DNA of 38,435 bases. Origin: CAZHJA01 sp964532865. Its GTDB lineage: Bacteria; Patescibacteriota; Microgenomatia; UBA1406; GWC2-37-13. The notes under the pieces were generated by a model. That model was not told the origin of the DNA. It worked only from the letters and a program-made list of their open reading frames with translations, and made no database searches. This document shows, in pieces, positions 14,837-22,691 of the stretch. A program made the position numbers and the translations under genes. The stretch spans positions 1 through 38,435 of the forward strand of contig CAZHJA010000002.1 of the NCBI GenBank assembly GCA_964532865.1. The letters are read 5' to 3'. Position 1 is the stretch's first letter. Each line of letters opens with the position of its first letter.

Positions 14837-16660
14837 ATGTATTACTTTTTAAAAAAAGCATTTATTCTAATACTTTTTTTAGTATTTCTTCTTTACCCTT
14901 CTTCAATTCTTGCAGAAGATTTTACAACTGATTACGAAGTTAACTATTACCTTAAAGAAGGAAGCAATAATGTACAGTCTAATGTTGAGTTTAATATAAA
15001 GCTTACTAATAAAACATCAACCGTATATGTAAAAAAGTTTGGAATATCATTTCCAAACAATTTCCAAATTAAAAATATTAAAGCACAAGACGATAGAGGT
15101 ACAATTTCTCCTGTTGTAACAAAAGAATCTAAAAGCAATAGAATAGAGCTTGAGTTTACTAACCCTAGCATTGGCAAAAATACTGTTAATAATTTCTACT
15201 TGCAATTTAATCAGGATAATTTATTTAAAATAAATGGCAATGTTTGGGAAGTTATTCTTCCTACAATAGAAAATATAGGGGATAGCAATTATAAAGTCAT
15301 TGTACATCTTCCAAATAATACTGACAGGAAAATATCTATTGCCAAACCTAATCCGGACCTTGTAACTGGAAATCAAATAATATGGAATAATCCAAAAACA
15401 AGAACAGTTTATGCAGTATTTGGAGAAAGCCAATATTATGACTCAGAACTCATTTACCACTTAATAAATCCTAAACTTACTCCAGTTTATACTGAAGTTG
15501 CATTTCCTCCAGATACTTTATTTCAAAAAATATATATATCAAGCATAAGTCCCAAACCAAATCTTACATATTTAGATGAAGATGGCAATTTTATGGGAAG
15601 ATATTACTTAAATCCAAAAGAAAATAAAACCGTTAGATTTAAAGGAACAATAGAAGTTTTTGTAAAGCCCAGACAATCAATGCTTACATATATACAATCT
15701 AAAATAGAAAATCAAAAAAAATATTTATTTAATGAAACAAAATACTGGAAATTATCAGACTTTAACCAAATAGCATCTTTAACAAATCCGCAAGATATAT
15801 ATGAATTTACAAGAGATTCTTTTGAATATAACTACAATAAATTAGAAGGGGATAATAAAAGATTGGGAGCAGAACTTGCATTAAAAAATCCAAGTAAGGC
15901 AGTTTGTGTGGAATACTCTGATTTATTTATTGCAATATCTCGTGAAAAAGGTATACCTTCAAGGGAAATACAAGGTTATGGTTTATCTCAAGATCCACAA
16001 CTTAGGCCATTATCTTTAACTGCAGACATATTACATTCATGGCCTGAATATTTTGACAGTATAAGCAAACAATGGAAATCTGTTGATCCTACATGGGAAA
16101 ACACATCTGGTATTGATTATTTTTCATCATTTGATCTTAATCATATTGTATTTGCAATACATGGGAAACGTCCTGATTATCCATTACCTGCTGGAATGTA
16201 TAAACAAGAAGATTCTCAAGATATATTAATAAAAGCTACAAAAAATATTCCAGAAGAATTAATACAAATATCAATAAAGTCAACAAATTTTCCAAAAAAT
16301 ATAAATGATAAAGAGAAATATACTTCAAAAATTTCAATATTAAACAACAGCAATGTATTTTTAACAGATATTCCGCTAAAAATATCTGCCCCTAATTTAT
16401 CAATAGACAAATACAATAAATCAATTGATATTTTAGCTCCTTATGAAGAAAAAACAGTTGAAGTTGTATATTTTTCAAAACAAAAGAACATTAAATACTT
16501 AACAGTACTTGATATTTCTTTATTTGATGAAACAATGTTTACAACAAACATATCAGTAGTTCCTTATATATTTGATATGGGAATAAAGGTAGTTTTTGTT
16601 CTCTTTGCATTGCTTATAATCGCCTTTTTATTCTTATTAATTAAAAGAATTAAGAAGTAG
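14837..16660 (+). CDS. membrane-anchored transglutaminase-like protein
   Basis: A 607-residue exported protein. It has a signal-type hydrophobic N-terminus (about 8-25, then LAED), a beta-rich outer region (about 30-290), a transglutaminase-like core with the Cys-His-Asp triad (Cys357 in AVCVEYSD, His400 in LHSWPEYF, Asp417 in VDPTWEN), a second beta domain (about 455-570) and one C-terminal membrane helix (about 575-598) followed by basic residues. The protein should stand outside the cell, anchored at its C-terminus. Members of this superfamily act as amide-forming enzymes or as cysteine proteases; which applies is unknown. Leaderless start. Its end overlaps the opposed 85-residue gene by 11 bases. 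Confidence 0.82.
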   Translation: MYYFLKKAFILILFLVFLLYPSSILAEDFTTDYEVNYYLKEGSNNVQSNVEFNIKLTNKTSTVYVKKFGISFPNNFQIKNIKAQDDRGTISPVVTKESKSNRIELEFTNPSIGKNTVNNFYLQFNQDNLFKINGNVWEVILPTIENIGDSNYKVIVHLPNNTDRKISIAKPNPDLVTGNQIIWNNPKTRTVYAVFGESQYYDSELIYHLINPKLTPVYTEVAFPPDTLFQKIYISSISPKPNLTYLDEDGNFMGRYYLNPKENKTVRFKGTIEVFVKPRQSMLTYIQSKIENQKKYLFNETKYWKLSDFNQIASLTNPQDIYEFTRDSFEYNYNKLEGDNKRLGAELALKNPSKAVCVEYSDLFIAISREKGIPSREIQGYGLSQDPQLRPLSLTADILHSWPEYFDSISKQWKSVDPTWENTSGIDYFSSFDLNHIVFAIHGKRPDYPLPAGMYKQEDSQDILIKATKNIPEELIQISIKSTNFPKNINDKEKYTSKISILNNSNVFLTDIPLKISAPNLSIDKYNKSIDILAPYEEKTVEVVYFSKQKNIKYLTVLDISLFDETMFTTNISVVPYIFDMGIKVVFVLFALLIIAFLFLLIKRIKK

Positions 16661-16907
16661 TACAATTTAAAAGAATATTTCCAAGACATACTTGAATATT
16701 GCTAAAATCTTTAGGATAAACAGTTTTCCAATTATTTTCTTCTCCATTCCTATTACCAACCCTTAATTTTTTAGTAACTGAGTCCATTCCTAATGTTTTG
16801 AAACCATTAAGTCCTTGAATAGGAAAATAGGCACCAGAATTTATAAGACAACCAAATGTATGAATTTTAAATGCACCTTCAAGCGATATATATCTGCTTT
16901 TTTCCAT
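16650..16907 (-). CDS. small hypothetical protein, 85 aa
   Basis: An 85-residue soluble protein without recognised family; several Gly/Asn turns and three cysteines (about 20, 74 and 82). The ATG at 16907 is preceded by TATGAT with nine bases between, matching the near-leaderless layout elsewhere. Its last codons overlap the end of the transglutaminase-like gene on the other strand. Divergent from uvrC. The coding call rests on composition and promoter only. Confidence 0.5.
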   Translation of the reverse strand: MEKSRYISLEGAFKIHTFGCLINSGAYFPIQGLNGFKTLGMDSVTKKLRVGNRNGEENNWKTVYPKDFSNIQVCLGNILLNCTTS

Positions 16908-16970
16908 AAGAAAGCAATCATATCAAATAAACTTATAAATATCTTGTCATCGTGCTAAAATATATACTTA

Positions 16971-18248
16971 ATGATAAAAATACCAAAAAACATTCCCGCA
17001 ACAACAGGCATATATATTTTTAAAAAAAATAATAAGGTTTTATATATAGGAAAGTCTATAAATATTCTAGCCCGTGTGAAATCTCATTTTGAAAATGCAA
17101 AGATAAGTACTAAAGAAGCAAGAATAGTATATGATTCAAACAAAATTAAATGTATTATTACAGATTCTGATTTAAAAGCAATTCTTCTTGAATCAAAACT
17201 TATTCAAAAAAATAAACCTAAATACAATGTTGTATGGAAAGATGATAAAAGCTATCTATATATTAAAATTACAATAAAAGATAAATATCCTAAGATATTT
17301 ATTGTTCGCAAGGAAAACGATAAAAAAAGCAGATATTTTGGCCCATTTTCATCCTATAAAACACTTTATGAATTATTAAGAGAAATTAGAAAAGTATTTC
17401 CATATTGTGCTCAGAAAAAAATATCAAAAAAAGCATGTTTCTATTCCAAAATTAAACTATGCAATCCTTGTCCAAGTAATATAGAAAAGGAAAAAAATAT
17501 TAAATTAATAAAAGAATTCAAAAGAATATACAAAAAACAAATAATGCAGATTATCAGGATATTGGAAGGAAAAACAGATTTTGTACTTAAAGGCTTATAT
17601 ATAAAGCTAAAAATATTATCTAAAAATAAAAACACATATGAACAAGCATTGGTCCTTAGAAACAAAATTGATAGATTTGAAAAGCTCATTAATCAATCAT
17701 TAGTAAAATTCGATGATGTTTTATCATATAATGAATCTGAAAAAGCATTAAAAGAATTAATTATTATTCTAAATAAGTATTTGGTAAAAGTTAAAAGTCT
17801 TAAAAGAATAGAATGCTATGATATAAGCAGCACAGGACAAAAAGATGCTGCAGCTTCAATGGTTGTTCTAATTAACGGACTTATAAATAAATCTAAATAT
17901 AAAAGATTTAAAATAAAAAATCTAAACCTAAAAAGCGATATTGAAATGATAAAAGAGGTAATTAAAAGAAGAATCAAATACAAATACAAACCAAACTTAA
18001 TTGTTATTGATGGAGGAAAACCTCAAGTAAGAATAGTTCAATATGTATTAAAAAATGCAAAAATAAATATTCCAGTAATTGGAATTGCAAAACATCCAGA
18101 TAGATTAATTATGGGAAATAAGTATTTTCCTATTATTAGACCGGACATTAACAATCTTGGTTTTAATTTAATTCGTTTATTAAGAGATGAATCTCATAGA
18201 TTTGCAAAAAAATATCATATATTTTTAAGAAGCAAGAAAATGATATAA
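16971..18248 (+). CDS. uvrC: UvrC, short form without helix-hairpin-helix domain
   Basis: A 425-residue dual nuclease that makes both cuts around a lesion held by UvrA-UvrB. Seen: GIY-YIG domain with TGIYIFKKNNKVLYIGKS (about 11-28) for the 3' cut; a Cys-bearing linker (CNPCPSN near 163); a UVR-like UvrB-contact segment (about 222-236); and a complete RNase H-like domain for the 5' cut with IECYDISSTG, VIDGGKPQV and DESHRFA, holding the expected Asp-Asp-His set. The E. coli protein is about 610 residues. This one stops soon after DESHRFA, so the C-terminal (HhH)2 DNA-binding domain is absent. The promoter is unclear; no SD site. Confidence 0.93.
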   Translation: MIKIPKNIPATTGIYIFKKNNKVLYIGKSINILARVKSHFENAKISTKEARIVYDSNKIKCIITDSDLKAILLESKLIQKNKPKYNVVWKDDKSYLYIKITIKDKYPKIFIVRKENDKKSRYFGPFSSYKTLYELLREIRKVFPYCAQKKISKKACFYSKIKLCNPCPSNIEKEKNIKLIKEFKRIYKKQIMQIIRILEGKTDFVLKGLYIKLKILSKNKNTYEQALVLRNKIDRFEKLINQSLVKFDDVLSYNESEKALKELIIILNKYLVKVKSLKRIECYDISSTGQKDAAASMVVLINGLINKSKYKRFKIKNLNLKSDIEMIKEVIKRRIKYKYKPNLIVIDGGKPQVRIVQYVLKNAKINIPVIGIAKHPDRLIMGNKYFPIIRPDINNLGFNLIRLLRDESHRFAKKYHIFLRSKKMI

Positions 18249-18249
18249 T
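18241..18249 (+). promoter_or_regulatory. extended -10 box overlapping the uvrC stop
   Basis: TGATATAAT spans the last codons and TAA stop of uvrC; the next ATG is nine bases downstream. Suggests a separate transcript for the holin-like gene, secG and the solute-binding protein. Confidence 0.6.
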
Positions 18250-18258
18250 TATCATAAT

Positions 18259-18657
18259 ATGAAAAAAATATTCAGGATGATACTTTTTCCTTTGTCAGCT
18301 ATATATATTACATCTTTATGGAATAAGGGTTTTATAATAAAACTGGACTTTATGTCGCTTTTAACAGCTGTTATTGTAATAAGTATAATATGGTACATTT
18401 TGCTCCCTGTAAGTAAAATCGTGCTTTTTCCAATTCAAATTTTAACCATGGGATTAGTTTCAACAATAGTGTATTTCCTATTGTTTTATTTTTTTGTTTC
18501 TAAGTTCTCATTTATTGATATTAAAAGCTGGGTATTTCCTGGAGTTAGTTTGTTAGGAATAGTTATTGCAAAAACTCAAATCAGTTTTATTGCAAATGTA
18601 TTTATTTCTTCTCTTTCAATCTCGTCAATTATTAATTTAGAAGAATCTCTTTTATGA
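18259..18657 (+). CDS. phage-holin-IV-like small membrane protein
   Basis: A 132-residue protein with four hydrophobic helices (roughly 8-20, 32-53, 60-82 and 92-112). The pattern ILLPVSKIVLFPIQILTMGLVS in the middle (as VSKIVLFPIQILTMGL) resembles the superfamily IV 'holin' proteins that are widespread in bacteria with no phage and have no proven role. Its ATG follows a promoter embedded in the uvrC stop, and its TGA overlaps the secG ATG (ATGA), so secG is translationally coupled to it. Confidence 0.7.
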   Translation: MKKIFRMILFPLSAIYITSLWNKGFIIKLDFMSLLTAVIVISIIWYILLPVSKIVLFPIQILTMGLVSTIVYFLLFYFFVSKFSFIDIKSWVFPGVSLLGIVIAKTQISFIANVFISSLSISSIINLEESLL

Positions 18658-18872
18658 AAAACATTGTATTAATTTTAAATATAATTGTTAGTTTAATTAT
18701 TATTGGTCTTATTCTTATGCAGGGGAAAGGGGCAGGGTTAGGAAGTGCATGGGGTGGAGCAGGAGAAATGTTTCAAACAAGAAGGGGAGTTGAAAAAATA
18801 GTTTTAAAAGCAACAGTTGCAGTTATTGTAATATTCTTTGCTATATCAGTATATAATCTTTTTTTGAAATAA
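18654..18872 (+). CDS. secG: SecG, protein translocase subunit
   Basis: A 72-residue protein of typical SecG size: two membrane helices (about 3-21 and 50-70) joined by the family's Gly-rich loop with LMQGKGAGLGSAWGGAGEMF (about 21-40). SecG assists SecYE in export. It overlaps the holin-like gene by four bases and lies six bases before the solute-binding protein gene, so the three form an operon. The pairing with an exported solute-binding protein is a co-location, not proof of a shared task. Confidence 0.92.
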   Translation: MKNIVLILNIIVSLIIIGLILMQGKGAGLGSAWGGAGEMFQTRRGVEKIVLKATVAVIVIFFAISVYNLFLK

Positions 18873-18878
18873 AAACAT

Positions 18879-20243
18879 ATGATATTTCGAAAAAAAACTT
18901 ACAGATATTATTATTGGATTATTGCTGGATTTATTAAAAATAATATTAAATTTATAGGAATAAGCTTTTTCTTAAGCTTTATTATAATTATTGGAATAGT
19001 GTCTGTATCTCCATATATTGAGGTGCTTTTTACAACAAAGAGAGAAATAATTGGAATTATTGGCAAATATGATTATAATTCTCTTCCTCAAGAAATAAAG
19101 CAAAAAATATCAAATGGTCTTTTGTATATTAATGAAAAAGGAAAGCTTGTTCCAATGATAGCTACATCATATGAATTAAAAAAAAAGGGAATGGTTTATA
19201 GATTTCATATAAACAATGATCTTTTGTGGAACGACAACACTAAGTTTAAAGCCTCTGATATAAATTATCAGTTTAAAGACGTTGAAACTAAAGTACTTGA
19301 TGATACAACTATTGAATTTGTTTTAAAAAAACCTCTTCCAATATTTCCATCTTATCTTACAAAGCCAATTATCAAGTATCCATTAACTGGTGTTGCAGGA
19401 TTATATAAACTACAAAGAGCTGATGAAAAATACGGATATATTAAGGAACTTGTACTTGAACCAAATAAAAAAGAATTTCCCATGCTGACATATAAATTTT
19501 ACGAAAATGAAACACAGCTTTTAACAGCTTACAAAAAAGGCGAAATAACAAATATGACTGTTACCAAAAAATCAATAGCCCAGACATTTGATAACTGGAA
19601 AAACACAAAAGTAGAAAAAATAGTTGATTATTCAAGATTACTAACGATATTTTTTAATATGGACAATCCTTATTTAAAAGAAAAGGTAATAAGAAAGGCA
19701 ATAAATGAAGGAATAAATAGAGAAAAATTTGCTGAATTTGGAGAACTTGCTGCGGGACCTATTCCTCCAATATCATGGGCTTATGATGAAAATATGGAAT
19801 ATCCTATATTTGATTTAGAAGGAAGCAAAAAAATATTAAAACAAGATAAAAACTCAACTCAATCAGCAAAACTTAATGCATTTACTTATTATGATTATCT
19901 TGACATTGCAGAAGAAATTGAAAACTCATTTAATGAACTTAATATGAATATTGAATTAAATACTATTTCATATGATAAACCAAGTAATTTTGATTTTTTA
20001 ATTGCATATTGGAAAGTACCATCTGATCCCGATCAATACTATTTTTGGCACTCAACTCAAAAACAGGGAAATATTGGTAATTACCAAAATATGAAAATAG
20101 ATAAAATACTAGAAGATGGCAGAGATACAATTTCTATTGAAATGAGAAAGAAAATATATGACAATTATCAGAAAATAATTATGGATGATCCACCAGGAAT
20201 ATTCCTTTATTACCCTTATATTTACATAATAACAAGAAAGTGA
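18879..20243 (+). CDS. ABC-type solute-binding protein, family 5-like, membrane-anchored
   Basis: A 454-residue protein with an N-terminal membrane helix (about 25-50, no lipobox Cys) and a periplasmic-binding fold of the dipeptide/oligopeptide type (SBP_bac_5). Seen: LVPMIATSYELKKKGMVYRF and LLWNDNTKFKASDINYQF (about 88-128), the family's 'W-dG-p-tA-DV' region, then a later RKAINEGINREKF segment (about 273-285) matching its second signature. It probably captures peptides outside the cell. No permease or ATPase gene lies nearby, so it relies on an unlinked transporter or has another role. Its stop codon is followed at once by the tRNA-Leu promoter. Confidence 0.85.
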   Translation: MIFRKKTYRYYYWIIAGFIKNNIKFIGISFFLSFIIIIGIVSVSPYIEVLFTTKREIIGIIGKYDYNSLPQEIKQKISNGLLYINEKGKLVPMIATSYELKKKGMVYRFHINNDLLWNDNTKFKASDINYQFKDVETKVLDDTTIEFVLKKPLPIFPSYLTKPIIKYPLTGVAGLYKLQRADEKYGYIKELVLEPNKKEFPMLTYKFYENETQLLTAYKKGEITNMTVTKKSIAQTFDNWKNTKVEKIVDYSRLLTIFFNMDNPYLKEKVIRKAINEGINREKFAEFGELAAGPIPPISWAYDENMEYPIFDLEGSKKILKQDKNSTQSAKLNAFTYYDYLDIAEEIENSFNELNMNIELNTISYDKPSNFDFLIAYWKVPSDPDQYYFWHSTQKQGNIGNYQNMKIDKILEDGRDTISIEMRKKIYDNYQKIIMDDPPGIFLYYPYIYIITRK

Positions 20244-20252
20244 TGATATAAT
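20244..20252 (+). promoter_or_regulatory. extended -10 box of tRNA-Leu(GAG)
   Basis: TGATATAAT directly after the TGA stop of the solute-binding protein gene; the tRNA begins 14 bases later. Confidence 0.6.
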
Positions 20253-20265
20253 TTACATATATTAA

Positions 20266-20347
20266 GCCGGGGTGGCGAAATTGGTATACGCGCAGTCTTG
20301 AGGGGGCTGTGGAGCAATCCGTGGAGGTTCAAGTCCTCTCTCCGGCA
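20266..20347 (+). tRNA. tRNA-Leu(GAG)
   Basis: An 82-base cloverleaf. Acceptor GCCGGGG pairs with CTCCGGC, the anticodon stem CAGTC/GGCTG carries loop TTGAGGG with anticodon GAG (reads CUC/CUU), a long class II variable arm follows, and the T loop is TTCAAGT. Discriminator A at 20347; CCA is not encoded. The NUDIX gene starts 17 bases downstream and has no clear promoter of its own, so both are probably on one transcript. Confidence 0.95.
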
Positions 20348-20364
20348 CTAAGTTTACAAAAATA

Positions 20365-20781
20365 ATGAAAAAAGGCGTAATTCCAATTGTAATATTTGTT
20401 ATAAGAAAAAAGGGAAAATATCTCCTAACTTTTAGAACTGACGGAAAACCAAATGATAAAATTAATAATAATATATGGCAAATACCAGGAGGACAAGTTA
20501 ACTTTCAGGAAAAACTCCATGATGCATTAAAAAGAGAGGCTAAAGAAGAGCTTTGTGTTGAAATCGAAATAGTTAAATTTATTCCTAAAATATTTGAAAG
20601 TGTACGAACATATTGGCATGGATTGTTATTTTGCTATTTATGTAAAATCAAGAATACAAAAGCAAAGATAACTTTAAATAAAGAAGCATCTAGATATAAA
20701 TGGTTTAATGCTCAACAAATAAAAAGTCTAAAATCATTTCCCGAAACACATAGGGTTATTCTTGAAGCTGAAAAAATCTAG
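20365..20781 (+). CDS. NUDIX hydrolase
   Basis: A 138-residue NUDIX protein. The Nudix box is complete: GGQVNFQEKLHDALKREAKEEL (about 39-60), where the Gly-x5-Glu-x7-Arg-Glu-x2-Glu-Glu pattern binds Mg and cleaves nucleoside diphosphate-linked substrates. An FRTDGKPN stretch precedes it and IWQIPGG leads into the box. It resembles MutT-like and ADP-ribose/NTP pyrophosphatases; the substrate cannot be told. It lies behind tRNA-Leu and may be translated from a processed tRNA-mRNA precursor. Its TAG stop abuts the opposed tRNA-Arg gene with no spacing. Confidence 0.9.
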   Translation: MKKGVIPIVIFVIRKKGKYLLTFRTDGKPNDKINNNIWQIPGGQVNFQEKLHDALKREAKEELCVEIEIVKFIPKIFESVRTYWHGLLFCYLCKIKNTKAKITLNKEASRYKWFNAQQIKSLKSFPETHRVILEAEKI

Positions 20782-20855
20782 CGCGTCCGGCCCGAATCGA
20801 ACGGGCAACCTATTCCTTAGAAGGGAATTGCTCTATCCTGTTGAGCTACGAACGC
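20782..20855 (-). tRNA. tRNA-Arg(UCU)
   Basis: A 74-base cloverleaf on the minus strand with acceptor GCGTTCG/CGGACGC, anticodon TCT in loop CTTCTAA (reads AGA/AGG, the main Arg codons in this AT-rich sequence), T loop TTCGATT, discriminator G. CCA is not encoded. It ends at the base next to the NUDIX stop codon. Confidence 0.93.
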
Positions 20856-20865
20856 TTAAGTATAT

Positions 20866-20874
20866 ATTATATCA
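20866..20874 (-). promoter_or_regulatory. extended -10 box of tRNA-Arg
   Basis: TGATATAAT on the minus strand, ten bases before the mature 5' end, giving a very short precursor leader. Confidence 0.6.
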
Positions 20875-20929
20875 AAATTTCCATGCCAACGGGATAAATT
20901 CCAGCTTAAAACTTTAATTATTTCATTTG

Positions 20930-21001
20930 AGCCGTCCATCAGATTCGAACTGATGACCTGCTGTTTACAAAACAGCTGCTCTACCACTGAGCTAGGACGG
21001 C
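20930..21001 (-). tRNA. tRNA-Thr(UGU)
   Basis: A 72-base cloverleaf on the minus strand: acceptor GCCGTCC/GGACGGC, anticodon TGT in loop TTTGTAA, T loop TTCGAAT, discriminator U. CCA is not encoded. It begins three bases after the end of tRNA-Leu(UAA) and is likely cut from the same transcript. Confidence 0.93.
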
Positions 21002-21004
21002 ATG

Positions 21005-21088
21005 TGCCGCGGGAGAGACTCGAACTCTCACGATTTATTCAATCACAAGATTTTAAGTCTTGCATGTCTACCATTCCATCACCGCGGC
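21005..21088 (-). tRNA. tRNA-Leu(UAA)
   Basis: An 84-base class II cloverleaf on the minus strand: acceptor GCCGCGG/CCGCGGC, anticodon TAA in loop CTTAAAA (reads UUA/UUG), long variable arm, T loop TTCGAGT, discriminator A. CCA is not encoded. First tRNA of the Leu-Thr unit. Confidence 0.94.
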
Positions 21089-21114
21089 ATTTAATATATG
21101 AAAACTAATATATA

Positions 21115-21123
21115 ATTATATCA
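21115..21123 (-). promoter_or_regulatory. extended -10 box of the tRNA-Leu/Thr unit
   Basis: TGATATAAT on the minus strand whose TGA is the stop codon of ruvB (21121-21123). The tRNA starts about 27 bases downstream. Confidence 0.6.
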
Positions 21124-22128
21124 AACAAGCTTATTTTGTTCTATCTTTCTCTCCTTACTTTTCATGTTCATGTGTTTAAAAGCATTATTAGTAAGGATTC
21201 TGCCTCTTGAAGTTTTTTTAATAAATCCTATCTGAAGTAGATAAGGCTCAATAAATTCCTCAATTGTTCTTCTATCTTCAGATAAAGAAAGAGATATTGT
21301 CTCAATTCCAACAGGAGTATTTTCAAATTTTATAGCTAGAAGTTTTAAATACTTTAAGTCCATGTTTGTAAGCCCCATATCATCAATCTCAAGAAGTGAA
21401 AATAACTTATCAAGAAGCTCATTGTCAATTTTTTTATGATTTTTAACTTCAAATATATCTCTTGCTCGCTTTAGTATTCTATTTGCAACTCTTGGTGTTT
21501 TTCGTGATCTTTTTGCTATTTGTAGTGCAGCATCTTTATCAAGTGGCATTTTTAAAATATCACTTGCACGTACTAAAATATCAACAATCTCTTCTTTTTT
21601 GTAATAATCAAGTCTAAGAAGAAGACCAAATCTATCTCTAAGCGGAGCAGATAAAAGAGCAAGCTTTGTTGTTGCTCCAATTATAGTAATTTTAGGAATA
21701 GAAAGTCTAACTGCTCTAGCTGAAGGTCCTTTACCAATAACAATATTCAAACAATAATCCTCTAAAACTGAGTAAAGCATTTCTTCAATTGATTTATGAA
21801 GTCTATGAATTTCATCAATAAACAATACATCATTGTCATTAAGATTGGTTAAAATTGCTGCTAAATCTCCGCTTTTGCCAATTGCAGCCCCAGATGTAAT
21901 TTTTATATCCCCTTCAAGCTCATTTGCAATAATGTATGACAGCGTTGTCTTTCCTATTCCAGGTGGACCATAAAAAAGAATATGTTCGGAAGGAAATTTT
22001 CGCTTTTTTACTGCATCAATAAATAATCTAAGGGTCTTTATAATATTTGTCTGACCAACATATTGATTCAGCTTTTTTGGTCGAAGATTAAGCTCGTTAA
22101 AATTTATAATATTTTCATGTTTTACCAT
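21121..22128 (-). CDS. ruvB: RuvB, Holliday junction branch-migration ATPase
   Basis: A 335-residue AAA+ motor that drives branch migration with RuvA. Seen: LRPKKLNQYVGQ at the N-terminus, Walker A YGPPGIGKTTLS (about 53-64), Walker B DVLFIDEIHRLHKSIEE (about 99-115), sensor IIGATTK and the arginine-finger region LSAPLRDRFG (about 158-168), and the C-terminal winged helix with EEFIEPYLLQIGFI. Full length. TATAAT lies exactly six bases before the ATG, so a leaderless mRNA is expected. Its TGA stop is part of the promoter of the following tRNA unit. Confidence 0.97.
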   Translation of the reverse strand: MVKHENIINFNELNLRPKKLNQYVGQTNIIKTLRLFIDAVKKRKFPSEHILFYGPPGIGKTTLSYIIANELEGDIKITSGAAIGKSGDLAAILTNLNDNDVLFIDEIHRLHKSIEEMLYSVLEDYCLNIVIGKGPSARAVRLSIPKITIIGATTKLALLSAPLRDRFGLLLRLDYYKKEEIVDILVRASDILKMPLDKDAALQIAKRSRKTPRVANRILKRARDIFEVKNHKKIDNELLDKLFSLLEIDDMGLTNMDLKYLKLLAIKFENTPVGIETISLSLSEDRRTIEEFIEPYLLQIGFIKKTSRGRILTNNAFKHMNMKSKERKIEQNKLV

Positions 22129-22134
22129 ATCAAT

Positions 22135-22140
22135 ATTATA
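22135..22140 (-). promoter_or_regulatory. -10 box of ruvB
   Basis: TATAAT on the minus strand, six bases before the ruvB ATG. Confidence 0.55.
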
Positions 22141-22179
22141 GTGTATTTAAAATCATTAGTATATAATTTAAAAAATCAC

Positions 22180-22208
22180 TTGACAAAAATTTCAAATTAA
22201 TATATTTT
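22180..22208 (+). promoter_or_regulatory. promoter of the 154-aa membrane protein
   Basis: TTGACA (22180-22185), 17-base spacer, TATTTT (22203-22208); the ATG follows after eight bases, leader of about two bases. Confidence 0.65.
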
Positions 22209-22216
22209 TAAACAAT

Positions 22217-22681
22217 ATGAATACACAAAATAAAACAAGCTCTCAAAGCTTTGATCTTAATAAATTAGAAAGCATATTAGACCTCTATTTTGGTAAAAAA
22301 GCGCCAGCAATTCCAATAGGTATAAAAAAGTTTCTTGTGGCCATTATTCCATGGTTTACTTTAGTAGGTATTATTATGGGAGCTATAGGATTACTTGCAC
22401 TTTTAGGAATTACAGGAATAGCCCTTCCATTTGCCTTTGTGGGGTTAGATTTAGGGTTTAATTATATAGCTGCAAATGTATATTCGGTAATAACGTTAGT
22501 AATACAAATAATGGCAGTACAAGGATTATTTAAGCGTCAAAGAAAAGCATGGAAACTTTTATACTACATGGTTTTAATAAATGCAGCTTATATGGTAGTA
22601 GTATTTAACTTGGGAGGACTTATTATAGGTTCACTACTTGGGTTTTATGTTTTGTTTCAAATAAAAGAATACTATAAATAA
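22217..22681 (+). CDS. hypothetical polytopic membrane protein, 154 aa
   Basis: A soluble N-terminal stretch with LESILDLYFGKKAPAIP, then about four hydrophobic helices (roughly 38-60, 66-80, 86-102 and 113-148, the last probably two), with a basic FKRQRKAWKL loop between the third and fourth that marks a cytoplasmic side. Small proteins of this look are common in CPR genomes, but I know no function. It has a good promoter and sits alone between divergent ruvB and convergent ruvA. Confidence 0.7.
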   Translation: MNTQNKTSSQSFDLNKLESILDLYFGKKAPAIPIGIKKFLVAIIPWFTLVGIIMGAIGLLALLGITGIALPFAFVGLDLGFNYIAANVYSVITLVIQIMAVQGLFKRQRKAWKLLYYMVLINAAYMVVVFNLGGLIIGSLLGFYVLFQIKEYYK

Positions 22682-22691
22682 GAACTATTTA

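Noticed and set aside
18259..18657. Prophage, suggested by the holin-like protein
   Set aside because: No other phage gene is nearby; this holin-IV-like family is common in chromosomes and sits here in an operon with secG.
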